From Rhizobium sp. Q54 (GTDB taxonomy: Bacteria > Pseudomonadota > Alphaproteobacteria > UBA2966 > CAIVPW01), in the NCBI GenBank assembly GCA_945889645.1, contig CAMDCA010000004.1, positions 25,585 to 89,584 of the forward strand: DNA of 64,000 bases, written 5' to 3'. The notes beneath the pieces are model-generated. The model was given only the letters and a program-made list of their open reading frames with translations, did not search any database and had not been told where the DNA came from. Shown here piece after piece: positions 37,174 to 48,378 of the stretch. The position numbers were made by a program, and so were the translations under genes. Within the stretch, counting starts at the first letter, position 1. Every line of letters starts with the position of its first letter.

Positions 37174-38525
37174 GGTTTGATCTCGATTCCGTAGGCCCGA
37201 GCGAACAGCATGATTGGGTGGACCGCGGTTGGCGGATGCGCGGCGGCGTCGAGTTCCTGCACGCCTTGGACGATGTGATCGCCGGCCAGCGGGCATTCGG
37301 ATGCGATGTGCGTCGGGTTCAGTTCCGCAACGCGGCGCGCCACCGGCTTGCCGACCTTGAGCGCGACGGGGAAGTTCTGCTTCTCGGCACCCCACGCGCC
37401 GCCGTGGCCCGAGCAGCGATCGAGAACGGTGACGTTGGCCTCCGGGATCAGGCGCAGCATGTCGGCGGCCTTGAATCCCATGTTCTGGGCCCGGCTGTGG
37501 CACGAGATATGGAGCGCGACCGACTCCGGCATTGGTGCAAGACCTTCGGCGAGGCCATCGGTCTTGGCGATCTTGACGATATATTCGGCGACGTCGTGCG
37601 ACGCCTTGGCGAGGCGCACCACGTTCGGGTCCTTGGGCGCGATCAGCGGCCACTCGAACTTCAGCATGAGTGCGCAGGACGGCGTGAGTGCGACGACGTC
37701 GTAGCCCTTGTCGATCCACGGCACGAGGTCAGCCGCTACCTTTTTCGCACTTGCCGACACCGCGGCGAGATCACCGATTTCAAGTTGCGGCATGCCGCAG
37801 CAACCGGGGTGCAGCACGACCGATTCGACGCCGTTGCGCGCCAGCACAGCGCGCGTCGCCAAGCCGATTTCGGGCTTGTTGAAGTTGCCGCTGCAGGTTG
37901 CGTAGAGCACGACCTTGCGTTTTCCCGCCGCGGGCGCGGCCGCGTTGACGGCGACCGGTTCACGCGCGGCGCGGCGCACGAGAACATTGGCGGCGCCGAC
38001 GTACGCCGGCAGCCAGGCGCGCGGATGGATGTTGGCGACCGCGGCCAGCACGCTACGCGTGAGTCCGTTGCCAGCCTTGGTCGCCCAGTTGGCGAGGGCG
38101 GAGACGTAGGACGCGAGGCTTCCATTGCGATCCGTCTTGCGGATTTCGCGCTGGACGAACGTGACCTTGCCCGCGCCCTTCTCGGCCACGCGGTAGCGCA
38201 GCATCAGGTGCGGGAAGTCGATGTTGAATTCGTGCGGCGGCGCGTACGGGCACTTCGTCAGGAAACACATGTCGCACAGGGTGCAGGCGTCCACGACCGG
38301 CCTGAAGTCGGCCGAGACAACGGAGTCGAGTTCGCCGGTCTTGGCGGCGTCGATGAGGTCGAACAGGCGCGGGAAGGAGTCGCACAGGTTGAAGCAACGG
38401 CGGCAGCCGTGACAGACGTCGAACTGGCGGCGCAACTCGGCGTCGAGGACGGTCGGGTCGGTGTACGAACCCTCGGTCCACGGGATGACGTGGCGCGTCG
38501 GGGCGCCGGTGCCTTCTGAGTGCAT
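37170..38525 (-). CDS. GlpC/HdrD-like (Fe-S)-binding oxidoreductase subunit
   Basis: The 451-residue protein starts with a region holding two ferredoxin-type [4Fe-4S] motifs: CHGCRRCFNLC and CTLCDMCFLTKCP. The C-terminal half has two CCG-type domains (HPGCCGMPQLEIGD and a later CHSRAQNMG...DRCSGHGG), the pattern of heterodisulfide reductase and GlpC proteins that pass electrons between quinones or thiols and a partner. It lies between rubrerythrin and DUF3501, so it probably supplies electrons to peroxide reduction; that is inferred from context. Confidence 0.9.
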   Translation of the reverse strand: MHSEGTGAPTRHVIPWTEGSYTDPTVLDAELRRQFDVCHGCRRCFNLCDSFPRLFDLIDAAKTGELDSVVSADFRPVVDACTLCDMCFLTKCPYAPPHEFNIDFPHLMLRYRVAEKGAGKVTFVQREIRKTDRNGSLASYVSALANWATKAGNGLTRSVLAAVANIHPRAWLPAYVGAANVLVRRAAREPVAVNAAAPAAGKRKVVLYATCSGNFNKPEIGLATRAVLARNGVESVVLHPGCCGMPQLEIGDLAAVSASAKKVAADLVPWIDKGYDVVALTPSCALMLKFEWPLIAPKDPNVVRLAKASHDVAEYIVKIAKTDGLAEGLAPMPESVALHISCHSRAQNMGFKAADMLRLIPEANVTVLDRCSGHGGAWGAEKQNFPVALKVGKPVARRVAELNPTHIASECPLAGDHIVQGVQELDAAAHPPTAVHPIMLFARAYGIEIKP

Positions 38526-38579
38526 GTACGAGTTCTCGAGTGAATTTCGGGCGTCGCGTTTGCTTCACCCCCCACCCCG

Positions 38580-38604
38580 CCCTCCCCCGCAAGGGGGGAG
38601 GGGG
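38580..38604. repeat. G/C-run hairpin (CCCTCCCCC-GCAA-GGGGGGAGGGGG)
   Basis: A near-perfect hairpin with a GCAA loop lies between rubrerythrin and the Fe-S gene. T-richness follows only on the plus strand (TTTCTT), so for the leftward transcript it is more likely a processing or stabilising hairpin than a terminator. The element resembles a common intergenic repeat of high-GC proteobacteria. Confidence 0.6.
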
Positions 38605-38632
38605 TTTCTTGTGTTCGGGGGTCGGCGACTAG

Positions 38633-39052
38633 CTAGAGGGTGTCGAGGGCCTTTTGGAAGCGGCCGGCGTGGGACTTTTCGGCTTTGGCGAGAGTCTCAA
38701 ACCAGTCGGCGATTTCCTCGAAGCCTTCCTGGCGCGCCGTCTTGGCCATGCCCGGGTACATGTCGGTGTACTCGTGCGTCTCGCCGGCGATGCTTGCGGC
38801 GAGGTTGAGCTTGGTCGGCCCGATCGGCTTGCCGGTGGCCGGGTCGCCCGAGGCCTCGAGGTATTCGAGGTGACCGTGGGCGTGGCCGGTCTCGCCTTCG
38901 GCGGTGGAGCGGAACACGGCGGAGACGTCTTTGTAGCCTTCGACGTCGGCCTTCTGGGCGAAGTACAGGTAGCGGCGGTTCGCCTGGGATTCACCCGCGA
39001 ACGCAGCCTTCAGGTTCTCTTCGGTCTGGGAGCCCTTCAACGCCTTAGCCAT
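38633..39052 (-). CDS. Rubrerythrin without a rubredoxin domain
   Basis: The 139-residue four-helix ferritin-like protein has diiron ligands in [34 protein letters not shown] and [14 protein letters not shown]. It lacks the C-terminal rubredoxin CxxC pairs, so it needs an external electron donor, plausibly the neighbouring Fe-S oxidoreductase. Rubrerythrins reduce hydrogen peroxide to water. It is first in the rubrerythrin/Fe-S/DUF3501 run and has its own promoter with an Irr-type box upstream. Confidence 0.94.
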   Translation of the reverse strand: MAKALKGSQTEENLKAAFAGESQANRRYLYFAQKADVEGYKDVSAVFRSTAEGETGHAHGHLEYLEASGDPATGKPIGPTKLNLAASIAGETHEYTDMYPGMAKTARQEGFEEIADWFETLAKAEKSHAGRFQKALDTL

Positions 39053-39139
39053 CGGTTTCCTCCTGCGGTCGATCTGGAGACGTACACGCGAATGCTGTCC
39101 GCGAACTACCCGGACAACTACGCATGCGGTGATGCGGCC

Positions 39140-39190
39140 TATGTAGGGCCGCCGGGCGCGGCCGTCAATAGTTTAGAATAACTCTAAACT
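39140..39190 (-). promoter_or_regulatory. Promoter of rubrerythrin with Irr-type palindrome
   Basis: A -35 TTGACG (39163-39168) and -10 TACATA (39140-39145) are 17 bases apart on the minus strand. Directly upstream of the -35, at 39170-39190, is a perfect inverted repeat with arms AGTTTAGA and TCTAAACT. Its core TTTAGAA-N3-CTCTAAA differs at one position from the Irr control element TTTAGAA-N3-TTCTAAA. The site abuts the -35 from upstream. Confidence 0.65.
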
Positions 39191-39213
39191 GCTGCCGACG
39201 GTGCGTGGACGAA

Positions 39214-39621
39214 CTACTTGCGCCGCAGTCGCACGATGACGTCAACGCGCGCCACCTCGGCGCCGCGCGGAATCGGCGGCAAACCCTTGATTTCGATGCG
39301 ATCGGCATCGACGTCGCGCAACTCGCCACTGTCCTCGAAGTACAGGTGGTGATGGTCGCCGGTGTTGGTGTCGAAGTGCGACGTGCCGGGTTCGACCACG
39401 ACTTCGCGCAGCAAGCCAGCGCCAGTGAACTGGTTCAACGTGTTGTAGACAGTGGCCAGGGAAACCCTGGCGCCGTCAGCGCGCGCTTCGGCGAACAGCA
39501 TTTCGGCCGTGACGTGGCGCCCGCGCGGGTGGCCATCGAACAGCAGAGAGGCGAGCTCCAGGCGCTGGCGCGTCGGCCGCAGGCCGGCATCGCGCAGGCG
39601 CGCGTACGCCGCCGCGCCCAT
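39214..39621 (-). CDS. irr: Iron response regulator Irr (Fur superfamily)
   Basis: Irr is the alphaproteobacterial haem-responsive regulator of iron and oxidative-stress genes. The winged helix (LRPTRQRLELASLLF, VSLATVYNTLNQFTGAGLLREV) is followed by the Irr hallmark THFDTNTGDHHHLYFE-type region, here SHFDTNTGDHHHLYFE with the HHH haem motif, and the ending EVARVDVIVRLRR. The Bradyrhizobium GCPWHD haem motif is absent, as in most members. I chose the ATG at 39621, which has AAGG five bases upstream. An ATG at 39675 would extend it by 18 residues but leaves only about an 8-base leader after the predicted promoter. Confidence 0.92.
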   Translation of the reverse strand: MGAAAYARLRDAGLRPTRQRLELASLLFDGHPRGRHVTAEMLFAEARADGARVSLATVYNTLNQFTGAGLLREVVVEPGTSHFDTNTGDHHHLYFEDSGELRDVDADRIEIKGLPPIPRGAEVARVDVIVRLRRK

Positions 39622-39677
39622 GGCGGCCTTGGACGAACGCTTAGAAGAAGTCTGGGGCGATCTGGCTTTGCGCATGT

Positions 39678-39719
39678 TTGGAATAGTTCCAATATAGGCG
39701 GCCGGACGGCAACTTTCCA
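39678..39719 (-). promoter_or_regulatory. irr promoter with overlapping Irr-type palindrome
   Basis: On the minus strand TGGAAA (39714-39719) and TATATT (39691-39696) form a 17-base-spaced sigma70-like promoter. A perfect palindrome TTGGAA-TAG-TTCCAA (39678-39692) begins inside the -10 and covers the likely transcription start. It equals the Irr element with a symmetrical A-to-G/T-to-C change, so autorepression by Irr is the simplest reading. Confidence 0.6.
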
Positions 39720-39730
39720 GGCGGTGGGAT

Positions 39731-40104
39731 TCAACCCCGGTCGAGGCCCGGTGCCGCCTTCTCCAGCGCGAGCAGGCGCGTTTCGAGGTCGTAGGTCTCG
39801 ATGGCGCGGCGCTGGGTTTCGATGATGCTGCAGAGCTTCTGGCCCTCGGACGGCGTCAGGCGCCCTTCGCTCACCATCACGGTGACGGTGCCAGCGGCGA
39901 TCATTGTGTCGCGGGCAGTGACGATGGCCGGCAGTAGGCGCGTGCTGGAGACCCGCAGCGCGGCCCGAAGGTCTCGGCCTGCTCCTCAAGAAGGGTGCGG
40001 GCGATGATGGTCGAGTTGTTGAGCGAGCCGCGCGGACGGCCGGCGGTGCCGACAGTGAATCGCCCTATGCCGGGGTCGCGGCCGTCGGGGTCGCGGCCCG
40101 CCAA
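39731..40104 (-). pseudogene. Decayed DUF5681-domain gene
   Basis: The first part (from about 40104, TTG) reads GRFTVGTAGRPRGSLNNSTI then LLEEQAETF, the DUF5681 N-terminus. The rest continues in a different frame: ALRVSSTRLLPAIVTARD, LTPSEGQKLCSIIETQRRAIE, ETRLLALEKAAPGLD, to the TGA at 39731, the DUF5681 C-terminus. The roughly 20 residues normally between the two halves are missing at about 39964 and the frame changes, so an out-of-frame deletion has broken the gene. Such proteins often sit in mobile or phage-derived DNA. Confidence 0.7.
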
Positions 40105-40167
40105 TACGGGCGATGTACGGTCACAATTCGCCGCCGCTGCCTCTTGGGCCTCGAGCTCGCGCTCCTT

Positions 40168-41565
40168 CTAGTCGCCGGTCATGATCCGGGTGACGAGTTC
40201 CTTCACGGTCGGAACGAACTTGTTCGAATAGAACGGGTCGCTGGCGAAGCGGTAGGCGCCGTGGCCGGCGAACATCAGTTCGTGCTCGATGTCACCATTG
40301 TGGGAGACGGCCTGCAGGGTCTTCTGGATGCAGAAGCTGCGCGGGTCGGCTTTCTTACCGGTGGTGCCTTCGGGGCCCTGGTCCCAGTTCGAGAAGCGGC
40401 ACTGGGACAGGCAGCCCATGCATTCGATCTGGTCGACGCGGATGCGGTGGCCCTGCGCGGGGGTGACAAAGATCAGGGTCGATTCGGGTGTCTTCAGCGC
40501 CTCAGTGTAGCCATGCGCCATCCATTCCTGGGCGCGCACGCGGTCACCGGCGGTGAGGTAGACGAGGCGGCCGCGCGGACCCATGGCGAATTCGGCCTGG
40601 TGTTCACCCACCACGTCCATGGTGTAGGCGATCTGGCGCGCTTCGCGGCCCTTGAGCTCGCGCAGGAAATCGTTCTCGACCGCCGACGACCAGAAGCCGG
40701 TCGGGCTGAAACGGTTGAGGTAGATGTCGCCTTCCTTCAGCGTCAGGAGCTTTTCCTTCCACTGTTCGGAGATCGGACTTTCCTTGGTCAGCAGTGGACG
40801 CGTGCCGAACTGGAACGCGATCGGGCCGATTTCAGGATTGTCGAGGTAGTTCTGCCACTCGCGCAGGTACCAGACGCCGCCGGCCATGACGATGGGCGTA
40901 TCGTGCAGGCCCATCTCGTTCATCTGCTTGCGCAGCTCGACGAGGCGCGGATACGGGTCTTCCGGCTTGGTTGGGTCTTCGGAGTTGGACAGGCCGTTGT
41001 GGCCGCCGGCCAGCCACGGATCCTCGTACACCACGGCGCCGAGGAACTCGGCCGCCTTGTGGTACGCGCGCTTCCACAACGCGCGGAAGGCGCGCGCGCT
41101 GGAAATGATCGGGTAGTAGTAGACGCCGTACTTGGCGCAAATCTCGGCGAGGCGGTACGGCATGCCGGCGCCGCAGGTGACGCCGTGCACCATGCCCTTG
41201 GCGCCTTCGAGGATGCCCGTGAGCACGCGCTCGGCGCCACCCATTTCCCACAAGATGTTCATGTGGATGCGGCCCAAGCCGGCGCGCAACTCGTGGGCGA
41301 TGCGGGCCTGGGCGATGCCGCCCAGGATCCCGAAGTTGACCAGCTCGTCGTGCCGCTCGCGGCGCGTCTTGCCGCGATATATCTGCGGCACGAGCTTGCC
41401 GTGTTCGTCATAGAAGTCGGCGTTGACGCCGGAGAACGTGCCGACGCCGCCGGCCGCGGCCCAGGGTCCAGAGGACACGCCCATGGACACGGAGACGCCC
41501 TTGCCGCCCTCGATCAAGGGCAGCACTTCCGCGCCCGACATGCGGATCGCGTTGAGCGCCTTCAC
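40168..41565 (-). CDS. Nitronate monooxygenase family flavoprotein
   Basis: The 465-residue protein is a TIM-barrel FMN enzyme of the 2-nitropropane dioxygenase family, which oxidises nitronates or reduces enoyl substrates. Seen: MSGAEVLPLIEGGKGV start, IYRGKTRRERHDELV, VTCGAGMPYRLAEI, IVMAGGVWYLREWQ, and FGTRPLLTKES. The C-terminal half is longer than classical members, with a cysteine-rich CMGCLSQC segment that could bind a metal or cluster. Such long forms are common in alphaproteobacteria, but their substrate is not established. Confidence 0.83.
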   Translation of the reverse strand: MKALNAIRMSGAEVLPLIEGGKGVSVSMGVSSGPWAAAGGVGTFSGVNADFYDEHGKLVPQIYRGKTRRERHDELVNFGILGGIAQARIAHELRAGLGRIHMNILWEMGGAERVLTGILEGAKGMVHGVTCGAGMPYRLAEICAKYGVYYYPIISSARAFRALWKRAYHKAAEFLGAVVYEDPWLAGGHNGLSNSEDPTKPEDPYPRLVELRKQMNEMGLHDTPIVMAGGVWYLREWQNYLDNPEIGPIAFQFGTRPLLTKESPISEQWKEKLLTLKEGDIYLNRFSPTGFWSSAVENDFLRELKGREARQIAYTMDVVGEHQAEFAMGPRGRLVYLTAGDRVRAQEWMAHGYTEALKTPESTLIFVTPAQGHRIRVDQIECMGCLSQCRFSNWDQGPEGTTGKKADPRSFCIQKTLQAVSHNGDIEHELMFAGHGAYRFASDPFYSNKFVPTVKELVTRIMTGD

Positions 41566-41643
41566 TGGCCAGTCCCTCCGTCGAGGCCCCGATCACGTAC
41601 CGGAGGCATAGCGAACCCCGAGCGTTGCCGCACGGGCGCGCCG

Positions 41644-43788
<2,145 letters not shown>

Positions 43789-44090
43789 CTCTATTTCCCT
43801 TCTGGGCGCCGCCCTATGCGCGCGCCCCCTTCGTGTCGCCGCCCGCGCGATGCTCCCCGGTCGAAGTGCCTTGGGAGCGCGCGGCGCGGATGCCCGCTTA
43901 CCGCCCTACGCGGCAGCGGGACGGGTCACGCAATGCACGTGCGGCCCTTGCGCACAAAGGCGGGGGGCACAAACGCGCCCAGCCGGACACAATGCCCCGG
44001 CATCTGCGCGACCTAGATGCGACCGTTCTCTAGCGCGAGTACGGGCGCGGCTTTCGTCGTTGAGACCGTGAATCCTGCCGTGCGCCAACG
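43789..44090 (-). other. Leader/intergenic region between rpsO and pnp
   Basis: The 302-base stretch contains no coding-like frame. A hairpin GCATCT/AGATGC (44000-44020, 9-base loop) and several GC-rich short stems suggest a structured pnp leader. In E. coli this interval is cut by RNase III for pnp autoregulation; whether that holds here is unknown. Confidence 0.5.
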
Positions 44091-44360
44091 CTACTTACGC
44101 AATCCGAGGGTCTTGATGATCGCCTCGTAGCGGCCCGTGTCCCGCTTGCGCAGGTAGTCGAGCAGGCTGCGACGCGTGTTGATCATCTTGATCAGGCCGC
44201 GGCGAGAATGCGTGTCCTTAGCGTGAGTCTTGAAGTGCTCGGTCAGGTTGTTGATGCGCTCGGACAGGATCGCGACCTGTACTTCCGACGAACCAGTGTC
44301 GCCGTTGGTGCGGGCGAACTGCTGCATCACTTCCGCTTTACGTTCCGTGGTGATCGACAT
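44091..44360 (-). CDS. rpsO: 30S ribosomal protein S15
   Basis: The 89-residue protein has the S15 pattern: [51 protein letters not shown] and [18 protein letters not shown]. It binds the central domain of 16S rRNA. It sits 24 bases downstream of truB. Confidence 0.97.
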   Translation of the reverse strand: MSITTERKAEVMQQFARTNGDTGSSEVQVAILSERINNLTEHFKTHAKDTHSRRGLIKMINTRRSLLDYLRKRDTGRYEAIIKTLGLRK

Positions 44361-44384
44361 CGGCTCCTCAGTTGTTCTGGTGAA

Positions 44385-45284
44385 TCACAAATTGAATACC
44401 CGCAAGGCCCGCACCTCGCCGTCCACCACTTCAGCAACTGCGATGGGAAGACCATCGACCATTGCCCAGACTGCCCCGCGCTGCCCCTGGTTGTTCCCTG
44501 GGGCGAGGCGAATCGGTTGGCCGGCCTTCAAACACTGGGCCTCTGCCCCTGTCACCGCGATTGCCGGGATGTCGGCCAGCGCTGCAGCGACGGGATGGAG
44601 GTACGCAACTGGGGCGGGATTTACCACGAGCTCGGCCAGTTGTTCCAGGGAAATTGCCCGGTCTTCGGCGAACGGACCCACCCGGGTACGGCGCAAGGCC
44701 GAGACGTAGCCGAGGGTGCCGACCGCCAACGCCAAGTCCTGGGCCAAGACTCGAACGTACGTGCCTTTTCCGCATTCGACACGGAAGGAGGCCTCGTCGG
44801 GACCGGCGGAGACCAGCTCTAGCTGGTCGATCCGGACCATCCGGGGGGGCAGGACGGGGGTTTCGCCGGCGCGGGCGAGGTCGTAGGCGCGCTGGCCAGC
44901 GACCTTTAGGGCCGAATAGGACGGAGGCGTCTGCGAGAGGGTGCCCATGAATTGGGGCAGGGCGGCGCGCAGGGCCGTCTCGGTGGGACGGGCGGCGCTG
45001 GTGGCCGTGACGGCACCGGCCGCGTCCAAGGTGTCGCGGGCCTCGCCCCAGCGGACGGTGAACGTGTAGCCCTTGGTGCCGTCCTGGATGAACGGCACGG
45101 TCTTGGTCGCCTCACCCAGCGCGATGGGCAGCACGCCGGAGGCCAGCGGATCGAGGGTGCCGGCGTGGCCGGCCTTATTGGCATCAAGCAGGCGGCGGAC
45201 GGCACCGACGGCCCAGGCCGAGGTGCGGCCGAGCGGCTTGTCGAGAATGATCCAGCCGTGGACCGGCTGGCCCTTACGACCCAT
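44385..45284 (-). CDS. truB: tRNA pseudouridine(55) synthase TruB
   Basis: It isomerises U55 in the T-loop of tRNAs. The 299-residue protein has GWIILDKPLGRTSAWAV, the catalytic Asp motif NKAGHAGTLDPLASGVLPIALGEATK, and the thumb loop YSALKVAGQRAYDLAR. A C-terminal PUA-like segment is present. The ATG at 45284 lies inside the end of rbfA (11-base overlap) and fixes the family-typical start MGRKGQPVHG; an upstream ATG at 45323 would add an atypical leader. Confidence 0.95.
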   Translation of the reverse strand: MGRKGQPVHGWIILDKPLGRTSAWAVGAVRRLLDANKAGHAGTLDPLASGVLPIALGEATKTVPFIQDGTKGYTFTVRWGEARDTLDAAGAVTATSAARPTETALRAALPQFMGTLSQTPPSYSALKVAGQRAYDLARAGETPVLPPRMVRIDQLELVSAGPDEASFRVECGKGTYVRVLAQDLALAVGTLGYVSALRRTRVGPFAEDRAISLEQLAELVVNPAPVAYLHPVAAALADIPAIAVTGAEAQCLKAGQPIRLAPGNNQGQRGAVWAMVDGLPIAVAEVVDGEVRALRVFNL

Positions 45285-45729
45285 CGTCGCGCTTGCGGTC
45301 GCGAGCGACCGCGGGCGACCCATCGTCGTCCGAGCCGGCCGCAGGCGCCGCGAGGTCGCGCGCGACCTTGGGATCGCGCAGCACTTCTTCGATGCGGCGC
45401 GCGGCGTCGAACGAGTTGTCGATGGCGAAGAACAGTTTCGGGCTGAAGCGCAGCGGAACCATTTCGGCCAGGCGCCCGCGCAGGAACGGGGCCGAACGCC
45501 CGAGAGCCGCGAGCAGCGTCTTGTCTGCCGCCGCGCCGAGCGGCACGACGAAGGCGGTGACGTTGCGCAGGTCGGGCGAGACGCGCACCTCGGTCACCGT
45601 CAGCGAGCGGCCGACGAGATCGGGATCGCGCAACTCACCGCGGGAAAAAACCTCCGCCAAGGCGTGGCGCAGTTCTTCACCGACGCGCAGCTGACGCTGA
45701 CTGGCTGGCTTGCCGGGACGGCGATCCAT
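45274..45729 (-). CDS. rbfA: Ribosome-binding factor A
   Basis: RbfA helps mature the 5' end of 16S rRNA during 30S assembly. The 151-residue protein has the KH-like core: RQLRVGEELRHALAEVFSRGELRDPDL, LTVTEVRVSPDLRNVTAFV and PLRFSPKLFFAIDNSFDAARRIEEVL, and an acidic/arginine tail. I use the ATG at 45729 rather than the one five codons upstream. The position between infB and truB is the usual one. Confidence 0.94.
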   Translation of the reverse strand: MDRRPGKPASQRQLRVGEELRHALAEVFSRGELRDPDLVGRSLTVTEVRVSPDLRNVTAFVVPLGAAADKTLLAALGRSAPFLRGRLAEMVPLRFSPKLFFAIDNSFDAARRIEEVLRDPKVARDLAAPAAGSDDDGSPAVARDRKRDDGS

Positions 45730-45777
45730 GGTCCGTACCTCCACCCCACGCGGCTCAAGGCCGCTGGGAGTGTGGGA

Positions 45778-48360
45778 CTAAAGCGTGCGCGCGATCGAGG
45801 TGACTTCGAACGCTTCGATGACGTCGCCGACCTGCAGGTCCTGGTACTTCTCGAATGCCATGCCGCACTCGACGCCCTGCTTCACTTCGTCGACGTCGTC
45901 CTTGAAGCGCTTGAGCTGCGACAGCTTGCCTTCATGGATCACGACGTTGTCGCGCAACAGGCGCACCGGAGCGCCGCGGCGCATGAAGCCCTCGGTGACG
46001 CGGCAGCCGGCGATTTTTCCGACCTTGGTGATGTTGAACACTTCCAGGATCGTCGCGTTGCCGAGCAGCGTCTGCTTGATCGTCGGCGCCAGCTTTCCAG
46101 TGAGCAGCGTGCGCAGGTCGTCGGTGACGTCGTAGATGATCGAGTAGTAGCGGATCTCGACGCCTTCGCGGCCGGCGAGCTCGCGCGCCTGCGCGTTGGC
46201 GCGCACGTTGAAGCCGATGACCAGCGCGCCGGACGCCTTGGCGAACTGAATGTCGGACTCGCTGATCGCGCCGACCTGGCCGTGAATGACGCGCACGGCG
46301 ACTTCGTCGGTCGACAGCTTGCGCGCCGAACCGATGAGCGCTTCGAGCGAACCTTGCACGTCGGTCTTGATGACGACCGGCACTTCGGCGAGTTCGCCCG
46401 CTTTGATCTTGGCGAACAGCTGCTCGACCGTGGTGCGCTCGCCGCCGATGCGGACGTTGCGGCCGCGGCGCTGACGATAGGCAGCGACTTCGCGAGCGCG
46501 GGCTTCGTCCTCGACGACGAGGAACGTGTCGCCCGCCTCGGGCGCGCTGGTGAGGCCGAGCACCTCGACCGGCACCGACGGGCCCGCCTCAGTGAGCTTC
46601 TGCCCGCGGTCGCCGACGAGCGCGCGGACGCGGCCGACGACGCCACCAGCGACGAAGTTGTCGCCAACTCGCAACGTGCCGCGCTGCACCAGCACCGTGG
46701 CAACCGCACCGCGGCCGACATCGATCTTGGCTTCGACGACCGCGCCTTCGGCCATGCGGTTCGGGTTGGCCTTGAGCTCGAGAACTTCGGCCTGTAGCAG
46801 GATGGTCTCTTCCAGCTTGTCGAGTCCCACGCGGGTCTTGGCCGAGACGTCGACGGCGATCGTGTCGCCACCCAGCTCTTCGACCACGATCTCGTGCTGC
46901 AGCAGTGCCTCGCGCACCTTGCGCGGGTTGGCGGTGTGCAGGTCAATCTTGTTGACCGCAACGATGATCGGGACCTTGGCCGCCTTGGCGTGGCGGATGG
47001 CCTCGATCGTCTGCGGCATGATGCCGTCGTCGGCCGCCACCACCAGCACAACGATGTCAGTGACGTTGGCGCCGCGCGCACGCATGGCGGTGAACGCCTC
47101 GTGGCCCGGCGTGTCGAGGAAGGTGATCTTGGCGCCCGAACTCATCTCCACCTGATAGGCGCCGATGTGCTGGGTGATGCCGCCGGCCTCGCCGGCTGCG
47201 ACGCTGGTCTTGCGCAGCGCGTCGAGCAGCGAGGTCTTGCCGTGGTCGACGTGGCCCATGACCGTGACGACCGGCGCGCGCGGCGCGCGCGCCTCGTCGA
47301 TGTCGGCTTCGCCGACCAGGCCGACTTCGACGTCGGAGTCCGAGACGCGCTTGAGGCGGTGGCCGAATTCGGCAACCAGCAACTCGGCCGTGTCGGCGTC
47401 GATCGAGTTGGTGACCGTCACCATCATGCCCATACGCATCAACGCCTTGACGACGTCGACCGAGCGCTCGGCCATACGGTTGGCGAGTTCCTGAACAGTG
47501 ATGGCTTCCGGCACTACGACGTCGCGAATGACCTTCTTCGGCTCCCCGCCGTCATCGAGTCCCTGGCGCTTCTCGCGCTCCCGCGCGCGGCGCACCGAGG
47601 CCAGCGAACGCTGGCGCTCGTTCTCTTCGAGATCGTTGAGAGTGAGGCGGCCGGTGCGGACGCGCGGCTCGGCCTTGCGGCCCGGCATGCGGCGCACGAC
47701 GTCGCGCGGACCCGGACGGCGCACGACGCGGCGCGCTTCCTCGGCGGCGGCATCGACGGCCCGCGCTGCCGGATCGGCGAGCTTGCGCGCCGCGGTCTCT
47801 TCGCCCTTGCGCTTGGCCTCTTCCTCTTCACGCTTGCGCGATTCTTCTTCGGTCTTGCGCTTCTCGGCGGCGTCGCGCTCAACCGCCAGACGCGCGTCTT
47901 CGTCGGCCTTGCGGCGCGCGTCTTCGTCGGCGCGGCGGCGCAACTCATCGTCACGGGTCCGCGCACCATCGACAGCGCGCGCACGGGCGGCCTTCTCGTC
48001 GTCGGTGAGCGACTTGAGAACGACGCGTCCGCGCTGCGCGGCGGCGGAGGACGAAGAAGTGGAAGCCGGCTGGTGCTGCAGAGCCGATGATGTGGGCGAC
48101 GGAACCTTCAACTCGATCGAAGGCGCCGGAGTCTGCTCAGGCGCAGCGGTCTTTTCGCGTTCGACCGGGTCACCGAACAGGGCGTCTCCGGCACTACGAC
48201 CGACCGTGCGCGTCTTCTTCACCTCGACCTGCACCGCTTTGGTGCGGCCGCGCGAGAAGCTCTGGCGCACTTGGCCGGAACCTACCGTCTTCTTGATCTC
48301 CAGGCGGCGCGGTGCCTTGAGCGTCAGTGGCGCGTCGTCTGAGTCTTTGGCGTCGCTCAT
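45778..48360 (-). CDS. infB: Translation initiation factor IF-2
   Basis: This GTPase places initiator tRNA on the 30S subunit. The 860-residue protein has a long charged N-terminal region (about 1-250, with a highly alanine/arginine/lysine/glutamate-rich helix [27 protein letters not shown] type), then the IF2 N-domain, the G domain ([22 protein letters not shown]) and the IF2 C-domains ending in EVTSIARTL. It lies in the standard place between the YlxR/L7Ae gene and rbfA. Confidence 0.97.
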   Translation of the reverse strand: MSDAKDSDDAPLTLKAPRRLEIKKTVGSGQVRQSFSRGRTKAVQVEVKKTRTVGRSAGDALFGDPVEREKTAAPEQTPAPSIELKVPSPTSSALQHQPASTSSSSAAAQRGRVVLKSLTDDEKAARARAVDGARTRDDELRRRADEDARRKADEDARLAVERDAAEKRKTEEESRKREEEEAKRKGEETAARKLADPAARAVDAAAEEARRVVRRPGPRDVVRRMPGRKAEPRVRTGRLTLNDLEENERQRSLASVRRAREREKRQGLDDGGEPKKVIRDVVVPEAITVQELANRMAERSVDVVKALMRMGMMVTVTNSIDADTAELLVAEFGHRLKRVSDSDVEVGLVGEADIDEARAPRAPVVTVMGHVDHGKTSLLDALRKTSVAAGEAGGITQHIGAYQVEMSSGAKITFLDTPGHEAFTAMRARGANVTDIVVLVVAADDGIMPQTIEAIRHAKAAKVPIIVAVNKIDLHTANPRKVREALLQHEIVVEELGGDTIAVDVSAKTRVGLDKLEETILLQAEVLELKANPNRMAEGAVVEAKIDVGRGAVATVLVQRGTLRVGDNFVAGGVVGRVRALVGDRGQKLTEAGPSVPVEVLGLTSAPEAGDTFLVVEDEARAREVAAYRQRRGRNVRIGGERTTVEQLFAKIKAGELAEVPVVIKTDVQGSLEALIGSARKLSTDEVAVRVIHGQVGAISESDIQFAKASGALVIGFNVRANAQARELAGREGVEIRYYSIIYDVTDDLRTLLTGKLAPTIKQTLLGNATILEVFNITKVGKIAGCRVTEGFMRRGAPVRLLRDNVVIHEGKLSQLKRFKDDVDEVKQGVECGMAFEKYQDLQVGDVIEAFEVTSIARTL

Positions 48361-48378
48361 TTTAGTCCTTGGGCAAAC

